Assembly (NCBI GenBank): GCA_964017125.1
Contig: OZ024915.1
Span: 74,597,767 to 74,661,766, forward strand
From: Flabesymbios commensalis
Taxonomy: Eukaryota > Annelida > Polychaeta > Terebellida > Flabelligeridae
Reading direction: 5' to 3'
DNA length: 64,000 nucleotides
A model generated the notes under the pieces. It saw only the letters and a program-made list of their open reading frames with translations, made no database searches and was not told the DNA's origin. The translations under genes and the position numbers were made by a program. The first letter of the stretch is position 1, and every line of letters begins with the position of its first letter. Positions 23,808 to 35,454 of this stretch are shown here, piece after piece.

Positions 23808-25755
23808 GCCGATCAAGTCTTTTCTTGAACAAATACGGGGATTTTGCATTTGTAGATCAAAGTTGTAAAATGTGTGTGTGGGGGGGGGGGGCTGGGTTCG
23901 TTTTTTTTGATAATCAGATAATGAATAAATCTGACTAATAGTGAGAGTTTTAACACAAATTCTTATTGTCTGATTCGTTCCTCGTAAAGTGAACTGAAAA
24001 AAGAACAGACACTAGCTTCACGTTGGGCAAGGGGCGTATTCAGGGGTGGGGGAGGGGAGCATTGGACCATGCTCCCTCAGATCTGATTGTACTCTTGGGG
24101 GGGGGGGGGGGGCTGCCCGGGCCTTCCGACAATTGTCGATTGCTCTGAAACCCAGGCACGAGACCAAGAGCTACAGATAATCAGATCCCTGAGTAACAGG
24201 CTACACAGCCACACTGCGAGTACCCCGACCTCGGCCCCCAGCTCTCCTTCAGTATTCCCTAACGATACTCGAGGTAGCAATCGAGGCACTGTTAGTGAAT
24301 AGAGGGAGAGACCGCTGTACAAGATAGGAAAGCTCTCCTGAACTCACATAACACTTTCTCATGTGAGATCCAGCACTCTTATCAACTACCAAGGGAGCTG
24401 CCCAAAAAGGAGGGTATTGGTAGCAGGAAACCGGTGGCGGATTATTTATTAATTTTATTTTCCGCCTGGACATAAAATTTATACTGTTCGAAATTTAGCT
24501 TCCAAAAACACAGGATTGTCAACCCTATTCGGAAATAATCCCACTGCCCACTTAGGCCTATTCAGTTTGTTGGGAGTAAGCTTATTTTCTGAAAATGTTG
24601 TGTCAAAATTTAGGCTACATGCCCCAATGTCTGGGTGTAGGATTTCTAAATATCCAAAGCACGAGCCCAAAAGCCATTTGTCTTCGGATCCCTGAGTGGC
24701 AATCTAGCCAAGTGTCACACATCCAGTCATCCAGCCTCAACCGCCAGCCCCCCTTCATGTTTTGTGACATGATTGATTATTTCAAATGAACAGCTAGACC
24801 ACATCTTCCGGTACATTGGTTACTGGTACATCATGCTGACAGCGCTGCTTGTCACGCATGGGCCAAAGGACATAGACTCACAGGAGACTGGGGCAAGATG
24901 ATAATAGTACGTGCAGCATGTCCGATTACGCCTATTATGTTGCATTAAAACGGTCATTAAAATGCTTTTATTGCATTACATGTACGCCACAGTTCCTATT
25001 AGCCCCCCTTCTAGTCTAGGCCTAGTATATATATAGAGAAAAGAGAAATCCTGTGGCTAATGTATGGTCCAGTGGGCTACTGCTTCACAAAATTAATTTA
25101 TATGACTAATTTACATGTTGTCTACTCAAATATGTTATGCATATTTTGGAGATTAAAGGGCATGCCCTCTCCCCCCAAAAATTGTATATCTTCCTCCTTT
25201 TAAATCCTATAAGATTATTCAGCATTATACAGATACAACATACACAGTACATGTATCAATATTGTAGGCCTTGCCATTCATAACATAAATACAAATACAT
25301 GTTGTTTTTCCAATATTGAAATAACAATTATACTTAATATTTTTTTATTATAAAATAACCTATTGCATGACTTTGCATTGTGTTAATAATCACTCGAGGC
25401 TTATATGTTTTGTTCTAAAGTGGACTTGTACACTACCAATTACTTTGCTATTTCATGACTTCTGATCAAATTACATTCCTCATAGTTTATCATTATATTT
25501 ATTTTTTGTTCTGCTGTGGCTAAGATAATATATAGGGCCTAGGCCCACCAGTAATTAATCATACTTGACATTAGTTGTAACTATAATAACTATAATAACA
25601 CTAGTTATAACTTATATAATGTCTTGAACATCAAGTTAGCTAATTATGTAAGTTGTGTGTGATCGTATTCCTGTACCACAGTTACATTTACTGAATTTGA
25701 AGCATCATCTTCCACCTACAATATGTGTTAAATAACTTTTCTATTTATTTTACAG
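23808..25755. other. No confident gene; transposon debris
   Basis: Contains a G-rich stretch at 24096-24112 and the second copy of the GGGCCTTCCGACAATTG motif (24117). An ORF reading ARDQELQIIRSLSNRLHSH then a Ser/Pro-rich end stops at 24302. It could be the C-terminus of a Harbinger-associated protein, but I cannot confirm that. 24800-25750 is AT-rich and empty. Confidence 0.4.
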
Positions 25756-25872
25756 GATTCCCCCCATGTGGTGGGATGTGTGGACGGCACCCACATACGA
25801 ATCCAAAGGCCTTCTGGGGAGCAAGAGCCCGACTTCTTAAACAGAAAAGGGCACCATAGTGTCAATGTACAG
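25756..25872 (+). CDS. Single exon of a PIF/Harbinger-type (HARBI1-like) DDE transposase
   Basis: A 39-codon open exon flanked by a good acceptor (TTATTTTACAG) and donor (GTATGG), phase 0 at both ends. It reads [16 protein letters not shown], then [16 protein letters not shown]. This is the segment around the first catalytic Asp of Harbinger/HARBI1 nucleases, where VVGCxDGTHI and NRKGxHSxNVQ are the family hallmarks; the Asp is residue 10. Neighbouring exons (N-terminal helix-turn-helix region, second Asp and Glu) are not found within 2 kb on either side, since the fold-back element starts at 26488. It is therefore a remnant or a gene with distant exons. A GGGGCC-type element end at 21976 may be its 5' terminus. 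A domesticated HARBI1 gene cannot be excluded. Confidence 0.75.
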
Positions 25873-26487
25873 GTATGGTTAAACACAAACGACATATCTT
25901 CGTGTACTCAAATTTATTGTAATTCATTTAAATAATTTTCAATATTTTCAATAATTTACAATATATATATACATCATCCATTCGTATCAAGACAATTGAT
26001 GCAAGTGCGTGAAAAATGACTTGTCCTATAACAAAGCCATTAAATACATTGTCAGTGACAGTAATTCATATACATTATTTCCTTTAAATAAAACAAACGA
26101 TAAATATATACATATAGGGGCTAAATACCACAGTAACAATATTGAATATTAGTCATTTAATTCCAAGTAAATAAGCACACAACATGAACAATTTCATATA
26201 TGACCTCTCATACCATATACATTTGAACATGTTGAAAATATTATAGGATGTGACAATTGGGAAAGTTCCTTCTCTTGGTTCAAATTTTCCAATCCCTCAA
26301 CTACACAACAGAGATAACCTATATTTAGGATTTTAAAAAAAAGTTCATATTTTCTCTTAATCATAATCCACACATCGCTTTTTAAAATTTAAAGATTCAA
26401 CATGGAAATGACCTTTCCTATGAGATGGGTATATGCTCACCACTACAAAATACAATTTCATGACAAGTGAAGGGGTCATTCCATATA
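25873..26487. other. No gene seen
   Basis: AT-rich sequence after the Harbinger-like exon. I looked for the next transposase exon (second catalytic Asp) and found none. Confidence 0.4.
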
Positions 26488-26739
26488 GTCCCAGAGCTAG
26501 GGGGGTTTTATTTGTGTTGAAAGGTCCATACGATCCAAGAGTTCCACCTATAGTGAAATTTTCTCAGGAATCCGAATCTGCGCGTCTTACAAAAATCATC
26601 CTGTCCAAAAGTACCGTAAAAACCCTTTAAACACTAGTACCGTCAAAATCGCAAACCGCAATTTGAAATATTGCGTATGAAGTGATTGTTTGCTAAAATT
26701 GTGGTAATTTTCTATTCAAATAATTTTTTAATTATTTAT

Positions 26740-27890
26740 TATCCTCACATATGACACAGGCTTTCACATGGATGTAAAATATTTTGTGTCTGATCAATGA
26801 CAAATACACAATATAGCTTTAAGTTGGTACTTTAACACGTAATTTTACTCATTTTTCATACTTTTTCACTAAATAGACAAACTACTTTTCTCTCAGCCGA
26901 TTTTTGTATAGTATAAATGTTTAGTTTTGATTCAAACATGTTCTAGAACTATTGTTGACTTAAAATTAACCCATTTGGAATAAAAATAATGAGTTATGTG
27001 AACATATTACTCGCTTTTTTCGTTAGACCGTAAAATTAGCTCGCTTTTCTTCAGGCTCGGGAAAATTGACCATATCTCACATTTTTGCTCACTGAGTAGT
27101 CAAATTTTGAGCTATATTAATATGTTTGATATCAATAGAAAGCTACTGGCACATGCCTTCACATGGATGTAAAATATGTTGTGTCTGATTATTGACAAAT
27201 GCACAAGAAAGCTTTAAGTTGGTTTTTAACCCTTAATTTGACCTTTTTTCATACTTTTTCAGTAAATAGTCAACATGCTTTTTTCTCAGCTTTTGTGTAT
27301 AATAAATATTTAGTTTTGATTCAAACATTTTCTAGAACTTTTGTTGACTTGAAATAAACCCATTTGGAATAAAAATAGTGAGTTATGTGACCATATTATA
27401 TACTTTTTTGGTTAGACGTAAAATTTGCGCCCTTTTCTTTGGGATCAGGAAAATTGTATGTATCTCACAATTTTGCCCAATGACTAGTCAAATTTTGAGC
27501 TATATCAATATATTTGATATCAATAGAAAGCTACTGGCACAGGCCACGGATGTATAATATTTTGTGTCTAATATTTGACAAATGCACAAGAGAGTTTGAA
27601 GTTGGTACTTTAACCCTTAATTTTACCTATTTTTCATACTTTTTCAGTACATAGTCAATTTATACTTTTCTCTCAACTGATTTTTTGTATAATAAATATT
27701 TAGTTTTGATTCAAACATGTTCTAGAAGTATTGTTGACTTAAAATAAACCCATTTGGAATATAAAAAATAATGAGCTATTCGAACATATTACACACTGTT
27801 TGGGTTGGATGTAAAATTTGGGCACTTTTCTTCCAGCCCGGGGAAATTGACAGTGTTTCACATTTTTGTCCAATGAGTACCCAGTACCGA
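26740..27890 (+). repeat. Three ~400-bp tandem units in the left arm
   Basis: Each unit contains CACATGGATGTAAAATAT, TTTTTCATACTTTTTCA, TTTTGATTCAAACATGTTCT, ACCCATTTGGAATAAAAATA and AAAATTGACC..xTCTCACAT. Two inverted units lie at about 30700-31420 in the right arm. Confidence 0.85.
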
Positions 27891-27998
27891 AAATAAAAAA
27901 ATGTACCAACATCTTTGATATCAGTTAAAAGTAACTATCAAGGGCTATAACGTGGATACATAATAATTTATTTCTGTTAAATACGAAATGTACAACAA

Positions 27999-28166
27999 TT
28001 AACCCTTTCAGTACGTGGGCCGTCGCCACGACGGCCTAAATTGGGTACACTAAAGTACGTGGGCCGTCGCCACGACGGCCTAATTATATGACGTCATACA
28101 TTTGGGCCCAGTACCCTGGGGGACATTACTGCCAGTAGTGAAAGTAACCACACTCTCAAGGGTTAA
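27999..28166. mobile_element. TTAA MITE with duplicated CGTCGCCACGACGGCC block, in the left arm only
   Basis: TTAACCCTTTCAGTACG ... CTCTCAAGGGTTAA. It contains two copies of GTACGTGGGCCGTCGCCACG. The right arm of the same fold-back element has the unfilled site (ACAATAATTAAGCACTAAC on the left-arm strand), which proves a TTAA duplication and that the insertion followed arm duplication. Confidence 0.9.
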
Positions 28167-28319
28167 GCGCTAACTTTGTATTTTATCCCTCCATTTGAAC
28201 AATTTCCAACGTTTTCTTAGTGAATACCAGCAAGCCTTATCGCTCATGTTAACTTTATATGGTATACATGTTTGGTATTACTTTTACATTCTTTGGAGCC
28301 ATTTTTCAAAAGTTATCTT

Positions 28320-29360
28320 GACGACTGAAGAAGTGATCACAGCCATTTTTAAAGTTATCTCAGCCACTACAAAAGTTATCTTAGCTACTGAAGAAGTGAT
28401 CATCACAAATTTAAACGTCATCTCAGCCACTACAAATGTGATCTTTGCCACTGAAGAAGTTATCACAGCGACTTTAAAAGTTATCTCAGTCACTACAAAA
28501 GTGATCTTGGCCACTGAAGAAGTGATTACAACCACTTTAAAAGTTACCCCAACCACTACAAAAATTATCTTGGCCACTGAAGAAGTGAACACAGCGACTT
28601 TAAAAGTTATCTCAGCTCCTACAAAAGTGATCTTGGTCACTGATGAAATGATCACAGCAACTTAAAAAGTCATCTCGCCAATGCAACAGTTATCTTGGCG
28701 AGTGAAGAAGTGATCACAGCCACTTTAGAAGTTATCTCAGCCACTACAAAGGTGATCTTGGCCACTAACAAACTGGTGTCAGCCAATTTACAGGTTATCT
28801 AAGCCACTAGAAAGTCATCTGGGCCACAGAAGAAGTGATCACAGCCACTTTTAAAAATATCTAAGCAATTACAAAAGTGATCTTGACCTGTGAAGAAGTG
28901 GTTACAATAACTTCGAAAGTTATCTCTGCCACTATAAAAATGATCTTGGCCCACAGCCACTTTAAAAGTGATCTCAGCCACTACAGCAGTGATCTTGGCC
29001 ACTGAAGAAGTGATCTCAGTCACTTTAAAAGTTATCTCAGCCACTACAAAAGTGATCCTGACCACTAACAATCTTAAGTCAGCCCGTAAAAGTGATCTTG
29101 ACCACAAAAAAACTGATCTTGTCCACCGTAGAAGTGATCACATTCACTTGCAAGTCATCTCACCCGATACAAAAGTGATATTGGCCACTAATAATCTTAT
29201 GTCAGTCCCTAAAAAATGATCTAGCTCACTACAAAAGTGATCTTGACCACTTAAGAAGCCATCACAGACACTTTAAAAATCATCCCATCCACCACAAAGC
29301 TGATCTTGGTCACAAACAAACTGATCTTGTCCACTAAAGAAGTTATCACAGCAACTTTGT
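28320..29360 (+). repeat. 63-bp minisatellite made of three 21-bp subunits, left arm
   Basis: GAAGAAGTGATCxCAG recurs at about 28327, 28390 and 28453 (63 bp). Inside each unit three related 21-mers follow each other: AGTGATCACAGCCACTTTAAA, AGTTATCTCAGCCACTACAAA and AGTGATCTTGGCCACTGAAGA. As 21 and 63 are multiples of 3, both strands stay open for over 100 codons, but the peptides are just repeats of the unit. Confidence 0.92.
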
Positions 29361-30425
29361 AGTGGTTGAGATAACTTTTTAAGTGGCTGTGATCATTTCT
29401 TCAGTGGCCAACATCACTTTGTAGTGGCTTAGATAATTTTGTCAGTGGCTGAAAATAGTTTGTTACTGACCAAGATCACCTTTGCAATGGCTGAGATAAC
29501 CTTTAAAGTGGCTGTGATCACTTCTTCAGTAGCCAAGATCACTTTTGTAGTGGCTGAGATACCGTTTAAAGTGGCTATGATTACTTCTTCAGTGGCCAAG
29601 ATCACTTTTGTAGTGGCTGTGATAACTTTTAAGAGTCGCTGTGATCACTTCTTCGGTGACTAAGATCCTTTTTTGTGGCCAAGATCACTTTTACGGGCTG
29701 ACGTAAGATTGTTAGTGGTCACGATCACTTTTGTAGTGGCTGAGATAACTTTTACTGTGACTGAGATCACTTCTTCAGTGTCCAAGATCACTTTTGTAGT
29801 GGCTGAGATCACTTTTAAAGTCATTATGAGCACTTCGTCAGTGACCAAAATCATTTTTATAGTGGCAGAGATAACTTTCAAAGTTATTGTAACCACTTCT
29901 GCAGTGGCCAAGATCACTTTTGTAGTCGTTTAGATATTTTTAAAAGTGGCTGTTATCACTTCTTCAGTGGCCCAGATCACTTTGTAGTGGCTTAGATAAC
30001 CTTTAAATTGGCTGACACCAGTTTGTAAGTGGCCAAGATTACCTTTGTAGTGGCTGAGATAACTTCTAAAGTGGCTGTGATCACATCTTCACTCGCCAAG
30101 ATAACTTTTGCATTGCCGAGATAACTTTTCAAGTTGCCGTGATCACTTCATCAGTGGCCACTTTATATTAAAGTGGTTGTAATCACTTCTTCAGTGGCCA
30201 AGATCACTTTTGTAGTGACTGAGATAACTTTTAAAGTCGCTGTGATAACTTCTTCAGTGGCCAAGATCACATTTGTAGTGGCTGAGATGAAGTTTAAATT
30301 TGTGATGATCACTTCTTCAGTGGCTAAAATGACTTTTGTAGTGGCTGAGATAACTTTAAAAATGGCTGTGATCACTTCTTCAGTCGTCAAGATAACTTTT
30401 GAAAAATGGCTCCAGAGAATGTAAA
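29361..30425 (-). repeat. 63-bp minisatellite, right arm
   Basis: The complement of the left-arm array, ending in the shared CAAAAGTTATCTTGACGACTG-type junction (here GTCGTCAAGATAACTTTTG near 30390). Unit number and order differ from the left arm, so the arrays have evolved separately or exchanged unequally. Confidence 0.9.
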
Positions 30426-31678
30426 AGTAATAACAAACATTTATACCATATAAAGTTAACATGAGCGAGAAATCTTGCTGGTATTGACCAAGAAAACGTT
30501 GGAAATTGTTCAAATGGAGGGATAAAATACAAAGTTAGTGCTTAATTATTGTACATTTCGTATTTAACATAAATAAAATATTATGTATCCACGTTAAAGC
30601 CCTTGATAGTTACTTTTACCTGATATTAAAGATGTTTGTACATTTTTTTAAATTTGGGTAACCAGTACTCATTGGGCAAAATATGTGAAACACTGTCAAA
30701 TTCCCCGGGGGGGGGGGGAAAGAAAAGTGCCCAAATTTTACATTCAATCCAAAAAAGTGTGTAATATGTTTAAATAGCTTATCATTTTTTATTCCAAATG
30801 GGTTTATTTTAAGTCAACAATAATTCTAGAACATGTTTGTATCAAAACTAAATATTTATAATACACAAAAACCAGTTGAGAGAAAAGTATTTTGACTATG
30901 TACCGAAAAAGTATGAAAAATAGGTAAAATTAAGGGTTAAAATACTAACTTAAAGCTTTCGTGTGCATTCGTCAATGATCAGACACAAAATATTTTACAT
31001 CCATGTGACGGCCTGTGCCAGTAGCTTTCTATTGATAGCAAATATATTGATATAGCTTAAAATTTGACTACTCAGTGGGCAAAAATGTGAGATATGGTCA
31101 ATTTTCCCGAGCCTGAAGAAAAGCGAGCTAATTTTACGTCTAATGAAAAAAAGCGAGTAATATGTTTACATAACTCATTATTTTTATTCCAAATGGGTTA
31201 ATTTTAGGTCAACAATAGTTCTAGAACATGTTTGAATCAAAACTAAACATTTATACTATACAAAATCGGCTGAGAGAAAAGTATTTTGTCTATTTAGTGA
31301 GAAAGTATGAAAAATGAGTAAAATTACGTGTTCAAATACCAACTTAAAGCTATATTGTGTATTTCTCATTGATCAGACACAAAAAAATTTACATCCATGT
31401 GAAAGCCTGTGTCATATGTGAGGATAATAAATAATATAAAAATTATTTGAATAGAAAATTACCACAATTTTAGCAAACAATCACTTCATACGCAATATTT
31501 CAAATTGCGGTTTGCGATTTTGACGGTACTAGTGTTTAAAGGGTTTTTACGGTACTTTTGGACAGGATGATTTTTGTAAGACGCGCAGATTCGGATTCCT
31601 GAGAAAATTTCACTATAGGTGGAACTCTTGGATCGTATGGACCTTTCAGCACAAATAAACCCCCCCTAGCTCTGGGAC

Positions 31679-34350
31679 TAATATCAAATCAACCAATATG
31701 TAGAAAATTGGATGGACTGTTTTCACAGATTTGGCTGAAATTAATTATGTTGATAGATATTAATAAAATTGGAACACACTGACAATTCTAAGCCCCAATA
31801 GTTTTCTTTAGTTATGGCATTTTGAATAATTTTTACAATCATGTCATGTATCACCTTGATATTTTTTACCGTTATTACATACAGGTACACATCTTAATAC
31901 AATGAACCTATAAAAATATCCCTATGATGAAGATGCTAAGTGTATGGTGCCCTCAAAAAAGAATATTTATGGTTCAGAAATGGTTGTGGGATGGTTTTAA
32001 ATAGCCAATATTTAAAAAATATTTAGCAGAAACAGATAAAACATGTTTTTTCTGAATTTATACAACTTATAACATACACAAATAGAAAATAAACCTTTTC
32101 AATGCATTATTACCCCATGATAAATTTTATAATTTTGCAGAAATTCCAGAGCGGTATTCAGAATGTGGCCGAGCTAGTAATCACACAAACTATTTTTGTC
32201 TGATAACTTCTTTTACTTTTTCAAAATAAACAATTAAATTTAATTTCCTTCCGGGCTTTCTTTCTTCTGAAAAGTTTTGAATCGGTCACCCCTTTGTTAC
32301 TATTCAGATGACACTGAATTTATTTGAATATTTTTCTCAGGTTTGCACTATATGAATGTGCAATGCCTATAAGCTACAATCATGGACATAGTATCTCCAT
32401 GCTACAATAGACAGACTACCTGGCATGACCAGTCTGCCCAACTCCCTCCGGCGCCAAACGCTGCACACTAGTGTTGATTTTTTATTAGTTTAGGAAGATA
32501 TATGCTGGCAGTCCAAGCAGTGGGTGGTTAGTCATGGTATTTATTATAGCACGCTGACACATATTCTCTAAGAGAGCTACCATAGCTTAAAGAAAGTCTT
32601 TTCTTCAACTATTGCTCTTCTTGGGCTCATAACTGGTTGAGCTGAATTGTGACATGATACAGGCAGTTATTATTGACCACACTGCACCACTTGACAAATA
32701 TTAAGATGAAGAGATCACTTGTTATGATATTTCTAGAAGACACATAAGATCGGGAGATGTCTCTCTGAGTTATGCTTTAATCAGATCATGTGAAAGAATG
32801 TCCCTGCTGCTGGAATGATGACACTGAGTGATTTGGCAGATATAGTTTACTAGTATGCTGCATACAGCACTGATTCATGAGTGTTGATGGAACAGTGTTG
32901 TATGAAGCATTCAATGCTTCTGTTGAAAGCAAAATTCGGACTTGTTAACAAGTATCAAATACATCTGCGGTTGAATATGTACAGATTTTGACTGAATACT
33001 CTCACATCTGATTCTAAAGCGAGGGACTTGCTCTATAATACCCATGATACCCACATATAGTAGAATGTTTAAGTTATTGACTCTGATGCTCAAAAGCAAG
33101 GACATTATTAAAAAAGAAATTGAATATACATCTATGTCTATAATGATATAAACAGTAGTATAAACTGTTTCACCGAGATATCAACTTGAGGGTAAAAAAT
33201 GTTCAGTATCACATAACAAAATATGCATTTCTGCCTATTGGCTAATCAAATTTGTAATTCATTACCAAAATATGAAGACATCAAAGATACAGGGATGGCT
33301 ACTCAATAATTTTCAAACAAATTTTTCCCTGAACTTAAATAAAATAAGTGAGGTGTAAAATATTGCGCAGGATTTTCTACAGGGTTTTTACCCCCTGAAA
33401 CAATGGTCCGATAACACAAGGTGTTCCTGCCATATAATATTCAGATTCAGAATATTCAGCTACATCCATGTTTCATAACATTAAACACAAGAGGAGCAAG
33501 ACAATACAGCATCAGAGATTATTACATATATAATTATGTCACTGCAGGAGGCATTGATACAGCAGAAGAAAGCGTACATGTATTATGCCTTCCAGCTAAC
33601 TGACATTTAAACATGAATATAACCAATTTTTGCACACATGAAATATTTTGTATTGTATGGGCCTACCTAGTGGTGCAGCAGTATCATAATACCGAAACTA
33701 CAAGAAATCTTTATCAAAATAATTTGTAAATGTTATTTTTATCACACCCTAATATTGTTTTTATTCACACCAGGTAAATATGCTACCACCTGTACAATCA
33801 GCATCAGTTGACTATGCATATTTATTTATTTAAGAATTAGTAAATTACTCCATTTTTAGGTATTAGTGATTCATAAAATTATACATTTCACAATCTGAAG
33901 ATGTTGTTGACGGGTGCATATATTCCAGAATTTTTACAGTAAAAAGGATGCCCGGAAGAAAAAACAAATTTACTTGTTTACAATCAACAATTGGGTGAAA
34001 CAAAAAATAAGGAAAAAATATTATGTAGCAATTTCCTTTGGTAGATGTTGGCTGCTCCTGAAATTTGTCGGAAATATAAAATTTTGCATGTGCTAACACG
34101 GGAAAAGATTTTAAAAAAAGGTGCCAGATTCTGAAAAATTTTCAGAAGAGAGGAAGCCTGGGAGGAAATTTAATTTGCTTGTTTATTAAGAGAACAAATC
34201 AGAAAACAAAAGTTTTGTGTGATTACCTGCTTTGCCACATTCTAAAAACTGCTCTGGAAGTATGACGATAAAATTTAACATGGGGTACAAAATTAATATC
34301 TGTATAATTACCAGAATAACACATTCAGGTTCATCTTCTATGTACCGGTA
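31679..34350. other. No gene recognised
   Basis: Long AT-rich, non-repetitive stretch. Short ORFs at 32911-33105 (-), 33421-33603 (+) and 33863-34099 (-) show no recognisable family or splice context. A HARBI-type or host 3' UTR is possible but unsupported. Confidence 0.4.
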
Positions 34351-34680
34351 TGCATACCAGGGGGGGCGGGGGCCCTAGGGTAGTGGTTAGCACCGCTGCT
34401 TTTCAGTTCGGGGTTCGGTTCCCGGTCTCGGCGGTTTGAAAGAAACAAAAATGTTTCTTCCCCATCCACGTGTGAAAGTTAGTATTGTGGGGAGCCTCCG
34501 TGACCGAGAGGTAGCGTGCTCGGCCTCAGACCGCCAGGGCTCGAATTTCGAGTCCTGTGTCTGGAGGACAGTGTCATCTCAATCATCTCACCATCCTCAG
34601 GAGGTTCTCCTGGCCCAGTTTAGCCTATATGTGCACAAAGGTGGCCTAAAGCCCGATTCATTTCATTTGCATACCAGGGG
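34351..34680 (+). mobile_element. Composite SINE (family S1) with perfect 13-bp target duplications
   Basis: The SINE body is 34364-34667, flanked by TGCATACCAGGGG at 34351-34363 and 34668-34680. It carries two tRNA-like heads: the first has TAGTGGTTAGCACCG and GGGGTTCGGTTCCCGG, the second CCGTGACCGAGAGGTAGCG and GGGCTCGAATTTCG. A linker with AAAGAAACAAAAATGTTTC joins them. The tail is ATCTCACCATCCTCAGGAGG, TTCTCCTGGC, TGTGCACAAAGGTGGCC. Intact duplications indicate a young insertion made by LINE machinery. Confidence 0.9.
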
Positions 34681-35454
34681 ATGTCTTAATTCAAAGAAAA
34701 TCATCTTTCATCAGTTTCTGCGAAATAATTTTTAAAATATTGCCTATTCAAAACCGTGTCATAAGCATTTCTCAACAATAAATAAAAACAAGAGGCCCAG
34801 GGGCCTTGACGTTTGTCAACAGCATTGCAAAAAATCAGCTATAAATGTGTCAGGGAATGTATATCTATACTCTAAGATGCATTATCATGAAAAGATGAAT
34901 ATCCTTTATATCGATCATTGGCATTTATATTATTATGTTCGGTTCCCATAATACATTTTGCTGATTTTACACACGTTCTGAAGCACTGCACCTAATGAAA
35001 TATGCTTGACAAAGAATCATTTCACAGGACTACAATGTTAATATTACAAAAGTGCAATTATTACTTCTTCTGGGACTTTTATAATGCCCCAGTTAGCCAG
35101 AAATTTTCACGAAATCTTTAATTTTCAATTTTAATTCTTCTGTCTAAAATAGGCCTAACAAAGTTGTAAATTATCAGCTTTTAATTTTTCTTACTCAGCC
35201 ATGAAGTATACAGTAGCCCTAATCCATCATTTTCACATGTGGACGTAATGCACTTTCACTGCACCCTCTTACGTAATGCCAATTATGGAAATCACAATAC
35301 ACACAGTAGACCTAAGGATAAAGACCCATGAAGGCTTTCTCAACTCACACGATCTTTGCTGAAATGTTGCTGTAATGTTGTCAGGCCAACGTTGAGTCAG
35401 GTGTTAGTTGGCTGTATCAAATGCTATGAAATGAAATAAATGGGGTTCCACACC
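34681..35454. other. No gene seen; ACAAGAGGCCCAGGGGCCTT block
   Basis: An ACAAGAGGCCCAGGGGCCTT word at 34789 contains a short GGCCCxxGGGCC palindrome and looks like the start of an interspersed repeat. A TTGxGCCAACGTTGAGTCAG piece of the dispersed repeat is at 35385. Confidence 0.4.

Larger units (their letters stand above)
26488..31678. mobile_element. 5.2-kb fold-back (long inverted repeat) element
   Basis: The ends are GTCCCAGAGCTAGGGGGG and its complement, flanked by TA. The left half and right half are inverted copies up to a turnaround near 29360. In order from each end come: a ~250-bp unique segment; a ~400-bp tandem repeat (three units left at about 26745, 27148 and 27535; two right); a boundary block with GGAGGGATAAAATACAAAGTTAG; and a 63-bp minisatellite. 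Arms are unequal (about 2.87 and 2.32 kb) because the left has one extra 400-bp unit and a 168-bp MITE. No transposase is encoded. TA flanks suggest mobilisation by a TA-target transposase. Confidence 0.85.

Noticed and set aside
23512-23832. Repeat protein MLCYVMLCYV on the minus strand
   Set aside because: All three frames are open because the AACAT unit cycles through the same five codons; a pure microsatellite.
28195-28665. 156-codon ORF with ATTKVILATEEVI repeats
   Set aside because: A product of the 63-bp minisatellite, whose period is a multiple of three. The mirror ORFs in the other arm confirm this.
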